Shown: positions 7,247 to 18,371 of the stretch, in pieces
Position numbering within the stretch: the stretch's first letter is position 1
How the letters are laid out: each line of letters begins with the position of its first letter
Source of the DNA: Microtetraspora glauca
GTDB taxonomy: Bacteria; Actinomycetota; Actinomycetes; Streptomycetales; Streptomycetaceae
DNA length: 64,000 nucleotides
Assembly: GCA_000721275.1 (NCBI GenBank)
Contig: JOFO01000011.1
Span: forward strand, 1 to 64,000
Direction of reading: 5' to 3'
Notes under the pieces: generated by a model
The model's database searches: none
What the model saw: the letters and a program-made list of their open reading frames with translations, nothing else
Told to the model about the DNA's origin: nothing
Position numbers and translations under genes: made by a program

Positions 7247-8530
7247 CTACGAAACGGGCCGGGAGTCCAGCCAGACGGACTCGAACTCCTCCCGGTAGGT
7301 CTCGAAGAGGCCGTGGTCCGCGTCACGTCCGGGCCCGTCGGGCCGGACGACGGTCCGGCCGCCGCCGCGCAGCACGAGGACGGGCGCCTCCATGCCGCGG
7401 GCGCGGCGGAGGTAGGACTGGACGACGCCGACGCCGTCGGGGCCGTCGCCGTCGACGAGGTAGGCGGTGAAGCGGGGGGTCTCGTCGAAGACGTGGATCT
7501 GGAAGGCGTCGGGGTCGCGGAGCTTGGAGCGGACCCGCCGCATGTGCAGGATGTTCATCTCGACGGACCGGCTGAGCTCGCCCTTCCGGATGCCGAGCTC
7601 CCGCTCGCGGCGCTTGACGGCGCTGCTGGCGGGGTTGAGGAAGAGGAGCCGTATCCGGCAGCCGGACTCGGCGAGGCGGACCATGCGGCGGCCGGAGAAG
7701 TTCTGGACGAGCAGGTTGAGGCCTATGCCGGTGGCGTCGAGGCGGCGGGCGCCGCCGAACAGGTCCTCGGCGGGCAGCTGGCGCTGGAGCCGGACCCGGT
7801 CGGGGTGGACGGAGACGACGTCGGCGTACCGGTCGCCGACCAGGTCCTCGACGGCGTCGACGGGCAGCCGGTCGGCGGAGGGGGCGCCGGCGCCGCTGCC
7901 GAGGATCTCCAGGATGCGGGCGGAGGCCCGTTCGGCCTGGGCGAGGACGGTGGGCGAGAGGGCCCGGTTGCGGGAGACGACGTTGCGGGTCACCTCCAGC
8001 TCGTCGAGGGCGAGTTCGACCTCGCGCCGGTCGTCGAAGTAGGGCTCGAAGCAGGGCCAGTGCTGCACCATCAGCTCGCGGAGCTGGGGCAGGGTGAGGA
8101 AGGAGAGGACGTTGTCGTCGGCGGGGTCGAGGAGGTAGCCCTTGCGGCGGGACACCTCGCGGACGGCGACGGCCCGGCGGACCCATTCCTGTCCGGCGGG
8201 TCCGGCGGCGGCGACGACCCACTCGTCGCCGTGGACGGGTTCGTAGACCGGCCGGAGGACGGCGGCGACGACCGCCCGCATCCGCTGTTCGACGAGATTC
8301 AGCCAGATGTAGGCGCGGCCGGCGCGCTGGGCCCGGGTGCGGACCTCGCCCCACGCCTCGGCGTCCCAGTCGAGCTCGGCGCCGATCTCCACCGGGCGGA
8401 CCACGGAGACCGCGCCGGTGCCGACGGCGCTTGGGGGGAGGATCACCGTGGGCGGCTCCTCCCCGGGACCGGCCGGTCCCCCCTCGTGACCCGCGTCACC
8501 GGGGGGCAGCTCACGACCTCCCGAGCTCAC
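7247..8530 (-). CDS. SAV2148-type HEPN domain protein
   Basis: A 427-residue protein strongly matching a Streptomyces-conserved family named after SAV2148. The N-terminal 35 residues are low complexity (SSGGRELPPGDAGHEGG), followed by a long helical region (WLNLVEQRMRAVVAAVLRPVYEP) and a C-terminal alpha/beta part with ESVWLD at the end. GTG 8530 matches the family start (VSSGGxELPPGD) and has a GAAGG-type site; a TTG 18 codons upstream is less likely. HEPN domains are often RNases or RNA-binding, but I do not see a clear RxxxxH pair, so activity is uncertain. Confidence 0.8.
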   Translation of the reverse strand: MSSGGRELPPGDAGHEGGPAGPGEEPPTVILPPSAVGTGAVSVVRPVEIGAELDWDAEAWGEVRTRAQRAGRAYIWLNLVEQRMRAVVAAVLRPVYEPVHGDEWVVAAAGPAGQEWVRRAVAVREVSRRKGYLLDPADDNVLSFLTLPQLRELMVQHWPCFEPYFDDRREVELALDELEVTRNVVSRNRALSPTVLAQAERASARILEILGSGAGAPSADRLPVDAVEDLVGDRYADVVSVHPDRVRLQRQLPAEDLFGGARRLDATGIGLNLLVQNFSGRRMVRLAESGCRIRLLFLNPASSAVKRRERELGIRKGELSRSVEMNILHMRRVRSKLRDPDAFQIHVFDETPRFTAYLVDGDGPDGVGVVQSYLRRARGMEAPVLVLRGGGRTVVRPDGPGRDADHGLFETYREEFESVWLDSRPVS

Positions 8531-8944
8531 CCGCGCACCGCCTTCTGCTCTGGACGCCCGTTCCGATTCTTCCGACAAGATCAAGGAAGGGTACTCCGGG
8601 AGCGGGAGGCGGTGCAGCAGGATCGTCCGGCCGCTTCCTCAACTCCAGCCCCGTGAGCCCCCGTTCCGGGAGGCGAGATCGGGCGGAGTGAGGGGATTCA
8701 TAGCGGTTGCGCCGCCGTCCCCCGTCCCGGGCGACCCGGCGGAACCCGATGTTGACGCCCGCGGCCGCTTTGGCCGAAATCATACGGTCGACCTGTTTGT
8801 CCCTCTCGTTCCGGAGCAGGCTCCCGGCGCACCATTCACCCGGTAGGACGGGGTGAGTTCCTGGGAGGTCGCCCCGATATCGGGCAGGATCTGGCCGAAG
8901 GAAACAGCACCATGAACCCGGACAGAAGAGGAACATTCGAATCC
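8531..8944. other. Non-coding gap between the divergent SAV2148 and glgX genes
   Basis: No convincing ORF lies here. A minus-strand frame across 8511-8936 exists but has an improbable composition and overlaps both flanking genes' control regions. On the minus strand TACCCT near 8590 could be a -10 for the HEPN gene. On the plus strand TTGACG at 8752-8757 and TACGGT at 8783-8788 are promoter-like words but too far apart to pair. A 12-bp palindrome lies at 8873-8884. Confidence 0.5.
8873..8884. promoter_or_regulatory. 12-bp perfect palindrome CCCGATATCGGG upstream of glgX
   Basis: The perfect palindrome sits 28 bases before the upstream candidate ATG and 61 before the preferred start of glgX. 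Its position suits a repressor operator in the leader or promoter-proximal region. Chance occurrence cannot be excluded because only 12 bases are involved. Confidence 0.35.
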
Positions 8945-11065
<2,121 letters not shown>

Positions 11066-12284
11066 GCGGGCCGCGCGGCGCGCCCGTCCGCACGGTCCAG
11101 GACAGCGCCGCGCAGGCGACGGCCGCCCCCACCGCCACCGCGAAGGCGGCGGGGGCGCCGTGCTGTTCGGCGAGCCGGCCGGACAGCGCCAGGGCGAGCG
11201 CCTGGCCGCCGACGATCCCGCTGGTCAGGAAGGCCATGGATTCGGCGAGCCGGCTCGCCGGGACGGCCCGTTCGGTCAGCGCGAAGACGGTGATGAGGTG
11301 GGGGGCGTAGGCGGCGCCGAGCACGGTCACCACCGCGTACAGGCCGGGCAGCGAGTCGACGGCGAGCAGCGGCACGGAGAGCAGGACGAGCCCGGCGGTC
11401 GCGGTCCGCCAGCGGAGGGTGAGGCCGATCCGGGCGGGCAGGGCGGCGAGCGACAGGCCGACGGCCGCGCTCATCACGCCCATCGCCGCGTAGACGAGCC
11501 CGGCCTGGGCGGGGGCGCCGAGGGCGGCGGTGAGCGCGGTGATCCCGGCCTGGGAGGCGCCGAACATGGCGCCCTGGAGGACCATCGTCACCCGGAGGGC
11601 GTACGCGGAGCCGGGCAGCCGCGTCCGTTCGGCGGCGCCCGTGCGGGTGGCGGTGCCGGGCGCCGGGGCGAGGGCGCGGGCGGTGGGGTGGAGCGCGAAG
11701 CCGGTGCCGCAGAGGGCGAGCAGCAGGGCCGCGCCGATCAGGGCGGTGCCGGGGTGGGCGAGGGCGGCGGCGAGGCCGACGAGCGCCGGGCCGAGGACGA
11801 ACGACACCTCGTCGAGGGTGCCCTCGAAGGAGAGGACCGCGCCGACGGTCCGGTCGTCGGCGCCGGCCCGGCGGGCGAGCGCCACCGAGCGGGTCCGGGC
11901 GAGCGGCCCGATCTGCGGGACGGTCGCCCCGGCGAGCAGCGCCAGCGGCACGAGGAGCCCGGTCGGGGCGCGGCCGACGGCGGCGAGGACCAGGGCGGCG
12001 ACGGCGAGGGCGTTGGCGAGGGAGGCGGCGAGGACGGGGCCGCGCTGGCCGCGCCGGTCCGCCAGCCGGCCGAGCAGCGGGCCCGCGACGGTCTGCCCGG
12101 CGGCCAGCGCGCCGCCGGCGAGGCCCGCGGTGGCGAGCGAGCCGCTGGTCTCCGCGACCAGCAGCACGCTGCCGAGCTGGCACATCGCGGTCGGCAGCCG
12201 CCCCAGGAAGGAGAGGACCGGCAGGACGGAGCCGAGCAGGGCGAGGGTGGTGCGGTACATGCGGAGCATCGGCCGAAACTAGCG

Positions 12285-12308
12285 CGATGCACCCGAACGG
12301 GTGCATCG
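12285..12308. promoter_or_regulatory. Perfect 24-bp palindromic operator candidate between an MFS gene and treY
   Basis: Two exact 11-bp arms, CGATGCACCCG and CGGGTGCATCG, flank a central AA. The element begins 16 bases upstream of the MFS start and ends 42 bases before the treY ATG. Length and symmetry are typical of sites for dimeric TetR- or MarR-type repressors controlling an adjacent exporter. No regulator gene is adjacent, so the cognate protein is unknown. Confidence 0.65.
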
Positions 12309-12317
12309 GGTGATGAC

Positions 12318-12331
12318 ACGGAAGCTTCCGT
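12318..12331. promoter_or_regulatory. 14-bp perfect palindrome ACGGAAGCTTCCGT before treY
   Basis: A second perfect palindrome lies nine bases downstream of the 24-bp element and 19 bases upstream of the treY start. It may be a separate operator or part of the treY leader. It is followed by GTACGTAC, a further short palindrome. Confidence 0.4.
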
Positions 12332-12350
12332 ACGGGGTACGTACGTTCGC

Positions 12351-14738
12351 ATGACGTCCCAGTCGCCTTCCCGTACCAGCCCGCCGCCGTCCCCGTCCGG
12401 GTACGCGCCCGCCGTCGTGCCCGCGGCCACCTACCGGCTCCAGCTCCAGCCGGCGTTCCCGTTCGCCGCCGCCGAGCGGGCCGTGCCGCACCTCGCCGGT
12501 CTCGGCGTCTCGCACCTGCACCTCTCCCCCGTCCTGGAGGCGGTGCCCGGCTCCCCGCACGGCTACGACGTGACCGACCACCGGTCGGTGCGGGCGGAGC
12601 TGGGCGGCGAGGCGGGGCTGCGCGCGCTCGCCGCCACCGCCCGCGCCCACGGCCTCGGCCTGGTCGTGGACCTGGTCCCCAACCACATGGCCGCCTCCCC
12701 GCGCCACAACCACGCGCTGCGCGACCTGCTGCGGCAAGGCCCCGTGTCGCCGTACGCCCGCTGGTTCGACGTCGACCGGTCGGCCGGCGACGACGGCCGG
12801 CTGCTGCTGCCGGTGCTGCCCGCGCGCCTGTCGGAGGTGCGGGACCGGCTGCGGGTCGAGGACGGCGTCCTCCGCCTGGACGGGCAGGAGTTCCCGCTCC
12901 GGGAGGGCACGGAGCACCTGCCGCTGGACGAGCTGCTGGCCGCCCAGTGGTACCGGCTCGGCTGGTGGCGGCTGGCCCGCACCGAGCTGGGCTACCGGCG
13001 CTTCTTCACCGTCTCCGACCTGATCGGGGTGCGGGTGGAGGACCCGGAGGTGTTCGCGGCGACCCACGCGAAGATCCTGGAACTGGTCGCCGACGGGGTG
13101 GTCGAGGGCCTGCGCATCGACCATCCGGACGGACTCGCCGACCCGCAGGGGTATCTGGAGCGGCTGGCGGAGGCGACCGGCGGCCGGTGCTGGACGGTGG
13201 TGGAGAAGATCCTCACCGGCCCCGAGACCCTGCCGGACGCCTGGCCGGTCGCCGGGACCACCGGCTACGACGCCCTGCGGCTGGTCGACGGCGTCCTCAC
13301 CGACCCGGAGGGCGCAGCCGAACTCACGGACATCTACCGGGAGTTCGCCGGGCGCGCCGCGGACCGGGGCGGCGAGTGGGAGGCGACCGCCCGGCGTGCC
13401 GCGTACGAGGTGGTGCGGCACGACCTGGCGGCCGAGACGGCCGTGCTGACCCGGGCGGCGGTCCGGCTGTGCGCCGCCGATCCGGCGCTCCAGGACCACG
13501 CGCCGTGGGCGCTGCGGACCGCGGTCGAGGAGCTGCTCGTCCGGGTGCCGGTCTACCGGCCCTACCGGACCGGCGCCGAGCGGGTGCTGACGGAGGAGGC
13601 GGCGCGGGGCGCGCGGGCCGCGTTCGCGGTGCCGGAGGAGGCCGCCGCCGTGGACGCCGTCCGGGGGCTGCTGCTCGGCGCGTACGGCGACACGGCGGAA
13701 CACCGGGCGTTCCGGGCCCGGTTCGCGCAGACGTCGTCGGCGCTGCGGGCCAAGTCCACCGAGGACACCGCCTTCTACCGGTACGCGCCGCTGCTGTCGG
13801 CGAACGAGGTGGGCGGCGACCCGGGTCGGCCCGGTGTCGGCGTCGCGGAGTTCCACGCCGCCTGCGTCCGGCTGGCCCGCGACTGGCCGGCCGGCGGCAC
13901 GGTCCTCACCACCCACGACACCAAGCGGAGCGCGGACGTGCGGGCGGCGATCGCGGTGCTCGCGCAGTGCCCGGACGTGTGGGCCGGGCTGCTGGCGGAG
14001 GTCGCCGGGATCCCGGCGCCGGACCCGCACCTGGCCTGGACGGCCTGGCAGACGGCGTTCGGCTTCGGCGTCCCGGACCCGGAGCGGATCGGCCCGGCGG
14101 TGCTGAAGGCGGTGCGGGAGGAGGGGCTGCGGACCTCGTGGACCGAGCAGGACCCGGCGTACGAGCGGGCGGTGGCCGAGTTCGTGGCCGCCGGGCCCGG
14201 CCGCGTCCCGCTGCGGACGGCGTCCGAGGCGGCGTTCGCGCTGGAGCCGCACATCCGGGCGCACGCGGACGGCGCGGCGCTGGTGCAGCTGACCATGCCG
14301 GGCGTGCCCGAGCTGTACCAGAACACCGAGCGGGAGTACCGGGCGCTGGTCGACCCGGACAACCGGGCCCCGTTCGCGCCGGGCCCGGACGACGGGCGGA
14401 CGGCGCTGGTCCGGGCGGCGCTGCGGCTGCGCCGGGAGCGGCCGGCGGCCTTCGGTCCGGGCGGGACGTACGAACCGCTGACGGCCGGGGGCCCGGCCGC
14501 CGCGCACTGTCTCGCCTTCGCCCGCTCGGGCGAGGTGGTCACCGCGGTGACCCGGCTGTCGCTGCGGCTCGCGGAGGCGGGCGGCTGGCGGGACACCGAG
14601 CTGGTGCTGCCGGAGGGCCGGTGGGCGGATGTCCTGGACGGCGTGCGGGAGTTCACCGGCGGCCCGGAGAGCGAGCTGAAGCTGGCGGAGCTGTTCGCGG
14701 AGCGGCCGGTCGCGCTGCTGGCCCGGATCCGGTCCTGA
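12351..14738 (+). CDS. treY: Malto-oligosyltrehalose synthase TreY
   Basis: A 795-residue GH13 enzyme that isomerises the reducing-end alpha-1,4 bond of maltodextrins to alpha,alpha-1,1, giving maltooligosyl trehalose. Family landmarks are YRLQLQPAFPF at the N-terminus, LVVDLVPNHMAAS, EGLRIDHPDGLADPQGYLERL (split here by position; catalytic Asp in RIDHPDG), VEKIL and TTHDTKRSADVRA. The first about 20 residues are Ser/Pro-rich and not conserved, so the ATG 12351 start is probable rather than certain. It works with TreZ (18372-20123), which releases trehalose, and receives substrate from glgX. Confidence 0.93.
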   Translation: MTSQSPSRTSPPPSPSGYAPAVVPAATYRLQLQPAFPFAAAERAVPHLAGLGVSHLHLSPVLEAVPGSPHGYDVTDHRSVRAELGGEAGLRALAATARAHGLGLVVDLVPNHMAASPRHNHALRDLLRQGPVSPYARWFDVDRSAGDDGRLLLPVLPARLSEVRDRLRVEDGVLRLDGQEFPLREGTEHLPLDELLAAQWYRLGWWRLARTELGYRRFFTVSDLIGVRVEDPEVFAATHAKILELVADGVVEGLRIDHPDGLADPQGYLERLAEATGGRCWTVVEKILTGPETLPDAWPVAGTTGYDALRLVDGVLTDPEGAAELTDIYREFAGRAADRGGEWEATARRAAYEVVRHDLAAETAVLTRAAVRLCAADPALQDHAPWALRTAVEELLVRVPVYRPYRTGAERVLTEEAARGARAAFAVPEEAAAVDAVRGLLLGAYGDTAEHRAFRARFAQTSSALRAKSTEDTAFYRYAPLLSANEVGGDPGRPGVGVAEFHAACVRLARDWPAGGTVLTTHDTKRSADVRAAIAVLAQCPDVWAGLLAEVAGIPAPDPHLAWTAWQTAFGFGVPDPERIGPAVLKAVREEGLRTSWTEQDPAYERAVAEFVAAGPGRVPLRTASEAAFALEPHIRAHADGAALVQLTMPGVPELYQNTEREYRALVDPDNRAPFAPGPDDGRTALVRAALRLRRERPAAFGPGGTYEPLTAGGPAAAHCLAFARSGEVVTAVTRLSLRLAEAGGWRDTELVLPEGRWADVLDGVREFTGGPESELKLAELFAERPVALLARIRS

Positions 14739-14748
14739 CCGGCGGGGC

Positions 14749-14782
14749 CGGCCGGCGCGGGACGTGGTGCCCGCGCCGGCCG
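14749..14782. terminator. Stem-loop terminator between convergent treY and the next gene
   Basis: A 13-bp perfect stem (CGGCCGGCGCGGG with its complement) encloses an 8-base loop, 11 bases after the treY stop and 16 bases from the end of the opposite gene. There is no T-run, as is usual in Streptomyces. It could serve both converging transcripts. Confidence 0.65.
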
Positions 14783-14797
14783 TGCGCCGTCGGCGGG

Positions 14798-15295
14798 TCA
14801 GAGGCGGCTCGCGCGGGTGACCTCGCACCGGGTGTACTCGGAGCCGTCGCCGGTGCCGAGGTACGGGGTGGTCAGCTCGGCGGTCTGCGAGGCGCCCGCG
14901 GCGACCTCGATGCCGGTCTTCACGGCGGTCGCGGAGGTCGCGCCGGCACCGGTGAACTTGAGGGTGACGGAGTACGTGGCGTCGAGCGCGCCGTCGTTCT
15001 TGACGGTGATGCGGGCGGCCAGGTTCTTCGTCGCCGCGTCGTAGGCGCACTTGTCGATGGTGATGTCGCGGATCGCCTTGTGGGCGCTGCCGCCGCCACC
15101 GGGGACGGAGCCGCCGGAGCTGGAGCCGTTGCCGTCGTTCGTGTCGTTGTCGTGGCTGCCGCCGCCGCTCGAACTGGAGCTGGAGCCGGAGCCGTTGCTG
15201 CCGTCGCAGCCGCCGCCGCTGGAGCCGCGGGCGCCGGTGAGGGCGAGGACGGCGATGCCGAAGACGGCGATCGCGCGGGCATGACGAAGCTTCAC
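14798..15295 (-). CDS. Secreted protein with Ser/Gly/Asn linker, function unknown
   Basis: A 165-residue product with a signal peptide (MKLRHARAIAVFGIAVLALTGARG), a low-complexity Ser/Gly/Asp/Asn stretch over about residues 25-70, and a C-terminal beta-rich domain (ITIDKCAYDAATKNLAARITVKNDG). That domain has two Cys (in DKCAYD and TRCEV), possibly disulfide-bonded, and resembles conserved extracellular Ig-like domains of actinobacteria. Cys30 follows SSGGG rather than a lipobox, so lipidation is not supported. It converges with treY. I cannot assign a function. Confidence 0.75.
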   Translation of the reverse strand: MKLRHARAIAVFGIAVLALTGARGSSGGGCDGSNGSGSSSSSSGGGSHDNDTNDGNGSSSGGSVPGGGGSAHKAIRDITIDKCAYDAATKNLAARITVKNDGALDATYSVTLKFTGAGATSATAVKTGIEVAAGASQTAELTTPYLGTGDGSEYTRCEVTRASRL

Positions 15296-15387
15296 TTGAT
15301 CGTTCCCCGTTGGTGTCGCGTAGGTGCGTGAAAGGGCTCGCTTGACGAGCGCACGTCACCCTAGCAGCGGGGCGGCACCGCGAAGAA

Positions 15388-16479
15388 TCAGCCGTTCGGC
15401 AGGACCGTGAGGGTGCGCGGGGCACGGGTGATGAGGCCCGTCGGAGCCGGGCGGAAGCCGTCGGCCAGCCGCAGCCGGGGCATCGCCTGGAACAGCGCCC
15501 GGACCGCGTACTCCGCCTCCAGTCCGGCGAGGATCACCGCCGGGCAGAAGCCGGGACCGTAGGTCAGCTGGTGCGGGTCGTCGCGCAGCGGGTCGAAGCG
15601 GTCCGGCTCGCGGAAGCGCTCCGGGTCCCGCCCGGCCGCCCCGATGAGCAGCGCGACCGACGAACCGCCCGGCAGGATCCCGCCGCTGACGGGCACGTCC
15701 TCGCGGGTGCGCCGGACGGCGATCTGCACCGGCGGGTCGCGGCGCAGCGACTCCGCCCAGGCCCGGGCCACCAGGGCGGTGGGGGCGTCGCGGAGGGCGG
15801 CGACCTGGCCGGGGTCGGTGAGGACGTTGGCGAGGAAGGAGGCCAGCGCCTTCTCCCGTACGGCGATCTGCCCGCCGCACTCGCCGGCGAGCGCCGTCGC
15901 GGCCCGGCCGCGCACCAGCCGCATCATGTCCCGGTAGGGGACGCCGAGGGCGGCGGCGACGGTGCCGGCGGGCAGCCAGTGGCAGAAGTCGGCGACCAGG
16001 TCGGCCCGTTCGCGCCCCGCGAGGCGGCGGGCGAGCACGAAGGCGGTGCGTTCGGCCGCGGACCGCAGCTCGCCGAGGTCCACATCGGTGTGGGCGCGGG
16101 CGCAGGCCGGGTCGCCGGGCCGGTGCCCGTGGGTGAAGCGGCGGTCGGTGAGGGCGGTGGCCACGTCGGCGTACCGGCTGAGCACCCAGGCCCGCAGCAG
16201 CGGGTCGTAGGTGAGCGGGAACTCCTCGCGGAGCCGGCGGTGCACGGGGTGCGGGTCGAGCGCGGCGCCGGGGTCCAGCGGGCTCGGGGCGACGGTCCGG
16301 CCGCCGGGCGGCGCGGTCGGCTCGGTCCCGGACCGCACCCGGCCGGGCCCGGCGGCCCGTCCGGCGGGCGCCATCACCGGCACCCGCTCCCAGGCCCCGC
16401 GGCTCGCTCCGCCCTCCGTGTCCCGCCGCACCCGCCGGTGCGGGCCCGGCTCGCGCCGGGTCGTCGGCTCGTCGCGCAT
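15388..16479 (-). CDS. Cytochrome P450-like protein with divergent haem loop
   Basis: A 363-residue protein, shorter than the usual 400. P450 features include ALDPHPVHRRLREEFPL, an ExxR helix (E243-S-L-R246), PERFREPDRFDP, and a Cys312 in YGPGFCPA. The canonical haem loop is FGxGxxxCxG; here two residues between the second Gly and Cys are missing. The I-helix A/G-G-x-D/E-T-T motif is not recognisable, the region reading REKALASFLANVLTDP. The first 65 residues are basic and low complexity. ATG 16479 follows an AGGGGG site. It may be catalytically altered or non-monooxygenase; haem binding is uncertain. Confidence 0.78.
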   Translation of the reverse strand: MRDEPTTRREPGPHRRVRRDTEGGASRGAWERVPVMAPAGRAAGPGRVRSGTEPTAPPGGRTVAPSPLDPGAALDPHPVHRRLREEFPLTYDPLLRAWVLSRYADVATALTDRRFTHGHRPGDPACARAHTDVDLGELRSAAERTAFVLARRLAGRERADLVADFCHWLPAGTVAAALGVPYRDMMRLVRGRAATALAGECGGQIAVREKALASFLANVLTDPGQVAALRDAPTALVARAWAESLRRDPPVQIAVRRTREDVPVSGGILPGGSSVALLIGAAGRDPERFREPDRFDPLRDDPHQLTYGPGFCPAVILAGLEAEYAVRALFQAMPRLRLADGFRPAPTGLITRAPRTLTVLPNG

Positions 16480-16635
16480 CGCGCCCCCTGTCGTCCGGCG
16501 GTGACTGACCGCGGCCGAGTGGCGGCGCGCGTCCCCCCAGCCCACCACCCCGGCCCGGCCGCCGCCCGCCACGCTCCGCCGAACGGGTGAGGCGGCACCG
16601 CGCTGACCTCGGAGGACCCGCCGCGGAAGGGCGGG

Positions 16636-17184
16636 TCAGTCGGCGGACAGCCGGAAGCTCATCTCGCCGAAGCCGACCACGTCCCCGGCGCGCACCACGA
16701 CGGCGCCGACGACCCGGCGCCCGTTGACGGTGGTGCCGTTGGTGGAGCCGAGGTCGCGCAGCACCCACATCCCGCCCTGCAGGGAGAGTTCGGCGTGCAG
16801 CCGGGACGCGGTCTCGTGGCTGAGCCGCAGCCCGTTCACCGGGTCGCGGCCGATCCGCAGCGGGTACGGCCCCGGCTGCGGCAGCAGCAGCTTCGGCAGC
16901 CGCTCGGCGTGCCAGGCGCGCCGGAGGCGGGCGGTGAAGCCGGAGACGGCCTCGACGGCGCCGACGACCCGCCGGCTCCAGGCGTTCTCGCCGCGCAGGT
17001 CGGCGGTGAGCACGGCCAGTTCGTCGGGGCGGCGGGCCTGGAGGGCGCGCTCCATCCGGAACAGGAAGGTGTCGTGCGAGAGACGGCCCTGGGCGGCGCC
17101 CTCCCGGAGCAGCACCAGCGCGCGGTCCCGCTCGGCGTCGGTCAGCCGCGGGGAGTGCGCGGGAGGCTCGTAAGGGGTCGTCAC
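16636..17184 (-). CDS. DUF1707-FHA domain protein
   Basis: A 182-residue cytoplasmic protein. Residues about 15-60 form a DUF1707 segment (DAERDRALVLLREGAAQGRLS), and residues about 105-180 an FHA domain with RIGRDPVNGLRLSHETASRLHAEL and the DLGSTNGTTVNG loop. FHA domains bind phosphothreonine, so it is a probable partner of Ser/Thr kinases. GTG 17184 fits family start positions; no Shine-Dalgarno site is visible, so the mRNA may be leaderless. The usual FHA SxxH motif appears here as ASRLHA, with Ser and His retained. Confidence 0.85.
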   Translation of the reverse strand: MTTPYEPPAHSPRLTDAERDRALVLLREGAAQGRLSHDTFLFRMERALQARRPDELAVLTADLRGENAWSRRVVGAVEAVSGFTARLRRAWHAERLPKLLLPQPGPYPLRIGRDPVNGLRLSHETASRLHAELSLQGGMWVLRDLGSTNGTTVNGRRVVGAVVVRAGDVVGFGEMSFRLSAD

Positions 17185-17335
17185 AGGGAGATTGTCCGCG
17201 CGGCCGGGCCGGGCTGTCCAGAAGCGGCCCGTCCCGGGGACGTACCGGCTCCGGCACAAATCCGCGCGCCGCCGTCACAAGATCGCTGCTACGGTCTGCG
17301 GGCTCGACCGACCACACCCCTGGGGGAACCACCGC

Positions 17336-18304
17336 ATGACCGACGGCCTCGTCGTCCGCCCGCTCGCCGGGCCCGGGGAACTGGACCTGTTCCTCGGCCT
17401 CACGTACACGCTCGACCACGAACTCGCCGACGACCTCGGCACCGGCCGCCGCCGCCCGGAATGGCTCTGGGTGGCCGTGCGCGACGGCCGGCTGCTCGGC
17501 CGGATCGCCTGGTGGACCAAGAAGGACGGCGGCGAACCGCTGGCCCTCGACTTCTTCGACCTCGACCCGGAGCTGCCGGCCGGGGAGGCGGCGGAGGTGG
17601 GCCGGCGGCTGCTGCGCACCGCCATGGCCGCCGTCGTCCCGGCGGGCACCGTGCCGCCGGAGTACAGCCGCTACCTGCCCGCCGACTGGCGGGAGGACGC
17701 GGCGGTCCGGGACCGGGTGGAGCTGCTGTTCTCGCTGCTCGCGGAGACCGGCGCCCGCCCGCTGGTGGAGCGGCTGCGCCTGGAGTGGCTGCCGGGGACG
17801 CCGGTGGCGGAGCGCACGGGCCGGCTCGCGTTCCGTCCGGTGCGGGACCGGGAGGACCTGCTGGCGCTGATGACGCCGGTGATGGCGGGCACGCTCGACG
17901 CGCACGGGCAGGCCGACCTGGCCGAGGGGCTGACCGCCCGGGAGGCGGCCGAGCGCCACTACGACGGGGAGTTCCCGCACTACACCACGCCGCGCGCGTG
18001 GTGGCGGGTGGCCGAACTGCCGGAGACCGGCGAGCCGGTCGGCTTCGTGATCCCCGCGCACAACGCGTACAACCCGGTCATCGCCTACATCGGCGTGCTC
18101 CCGGCCCACCGGGGACACGGCTACGTCGACGAGATCCTCGCCGAGGGCACCCGGATCCTCGCCGACGCGGGCATGCCGCGCGTGCGGGCCGCGACCGACC
18201 TGGGGAACGTGCCGATGGCCGCCGCCTTCGCCCGCGCGGGGTACGTGAACTTCCAGCGGCAGGTGGACTACGTGTGGGACGCGCCGGGCGCGTCGCCGTC
18301 CTGA
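17336..18304 (+). CDS. GNAT family N-acetyltransferase, two-domain
   Basis: A 322-residue protein. The C-terminal half has a GNAT acetyl-CoA region (AYIGVLPAHRGHGYVDEILAEG, matching the R/QxxGxG/A motif) and a following NVPMAAAFARAGY helix; the N-terminal half (ELDLFLGLTYTLDHEL, WVAVRDGRLLGRIAWW) looks like a second, degenerate GNAT fold. The acceptor is unknown. ATG 17336 has a GGGGGAA site eight bases upstream. It is divergent from the FHA gene; TACGGT at 17290-17295 is a possible -10. Confidence 0.85.
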   Translation: MTDGLVVRPLAGPGELDLFLGLTYTLDHELADDLGTGRRRPEWLWVAVRDGRLLGRIAWWTKKDGGEPLALDFFDLDPELPAGEAAEVGRRLLRTAMAAVVPAGTVPPEYSRYLPADWREDAAVRDRVELLFSLLAETGARPLVERLRLEWLPGTPVAERTGRLAFRPVRDREDLLALMTPVMAGTLDAHGQADLAEGLTAREAAERHYDGEFPHYTTPRAWWRVAELPETGEPVGFVIPAHNAYNPVIAYIGVLPAHRGHGYVDEILAEGTRILADAGMPRVRAATDLGNVPMAAAFARAGYVNFQRQVDYVWDAPGASPS

Positions 18305-18371
18305 CTGCCAGGATGGGTCTGACCCGCCGAGGGTGACGAGGACCGTACCGACGTCTGCGAGGAGATCCGCC

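Noticed and set aside
8752..8788. glgX promoter from TTGACG and TACGGT
   Set aside because: The two words are 25 bases apart, outside the accepted spacing.
8511..8936. Possible 141-codon minus-strand gene in the glgX upstream region
   Set aside because: It overlaps the start of the SAV2148 gene and the glgX leader, has no recognisable motif, and has Arg/Pro-rich composition typical of random high-GC frames.
12279..15425. Minus-strand open frame of about 1,050 codons opposite treY
   Set aside because: No domain motifs, repetitive Arg/Pro/Gly composition; treY on the plus strand is unmistakable.
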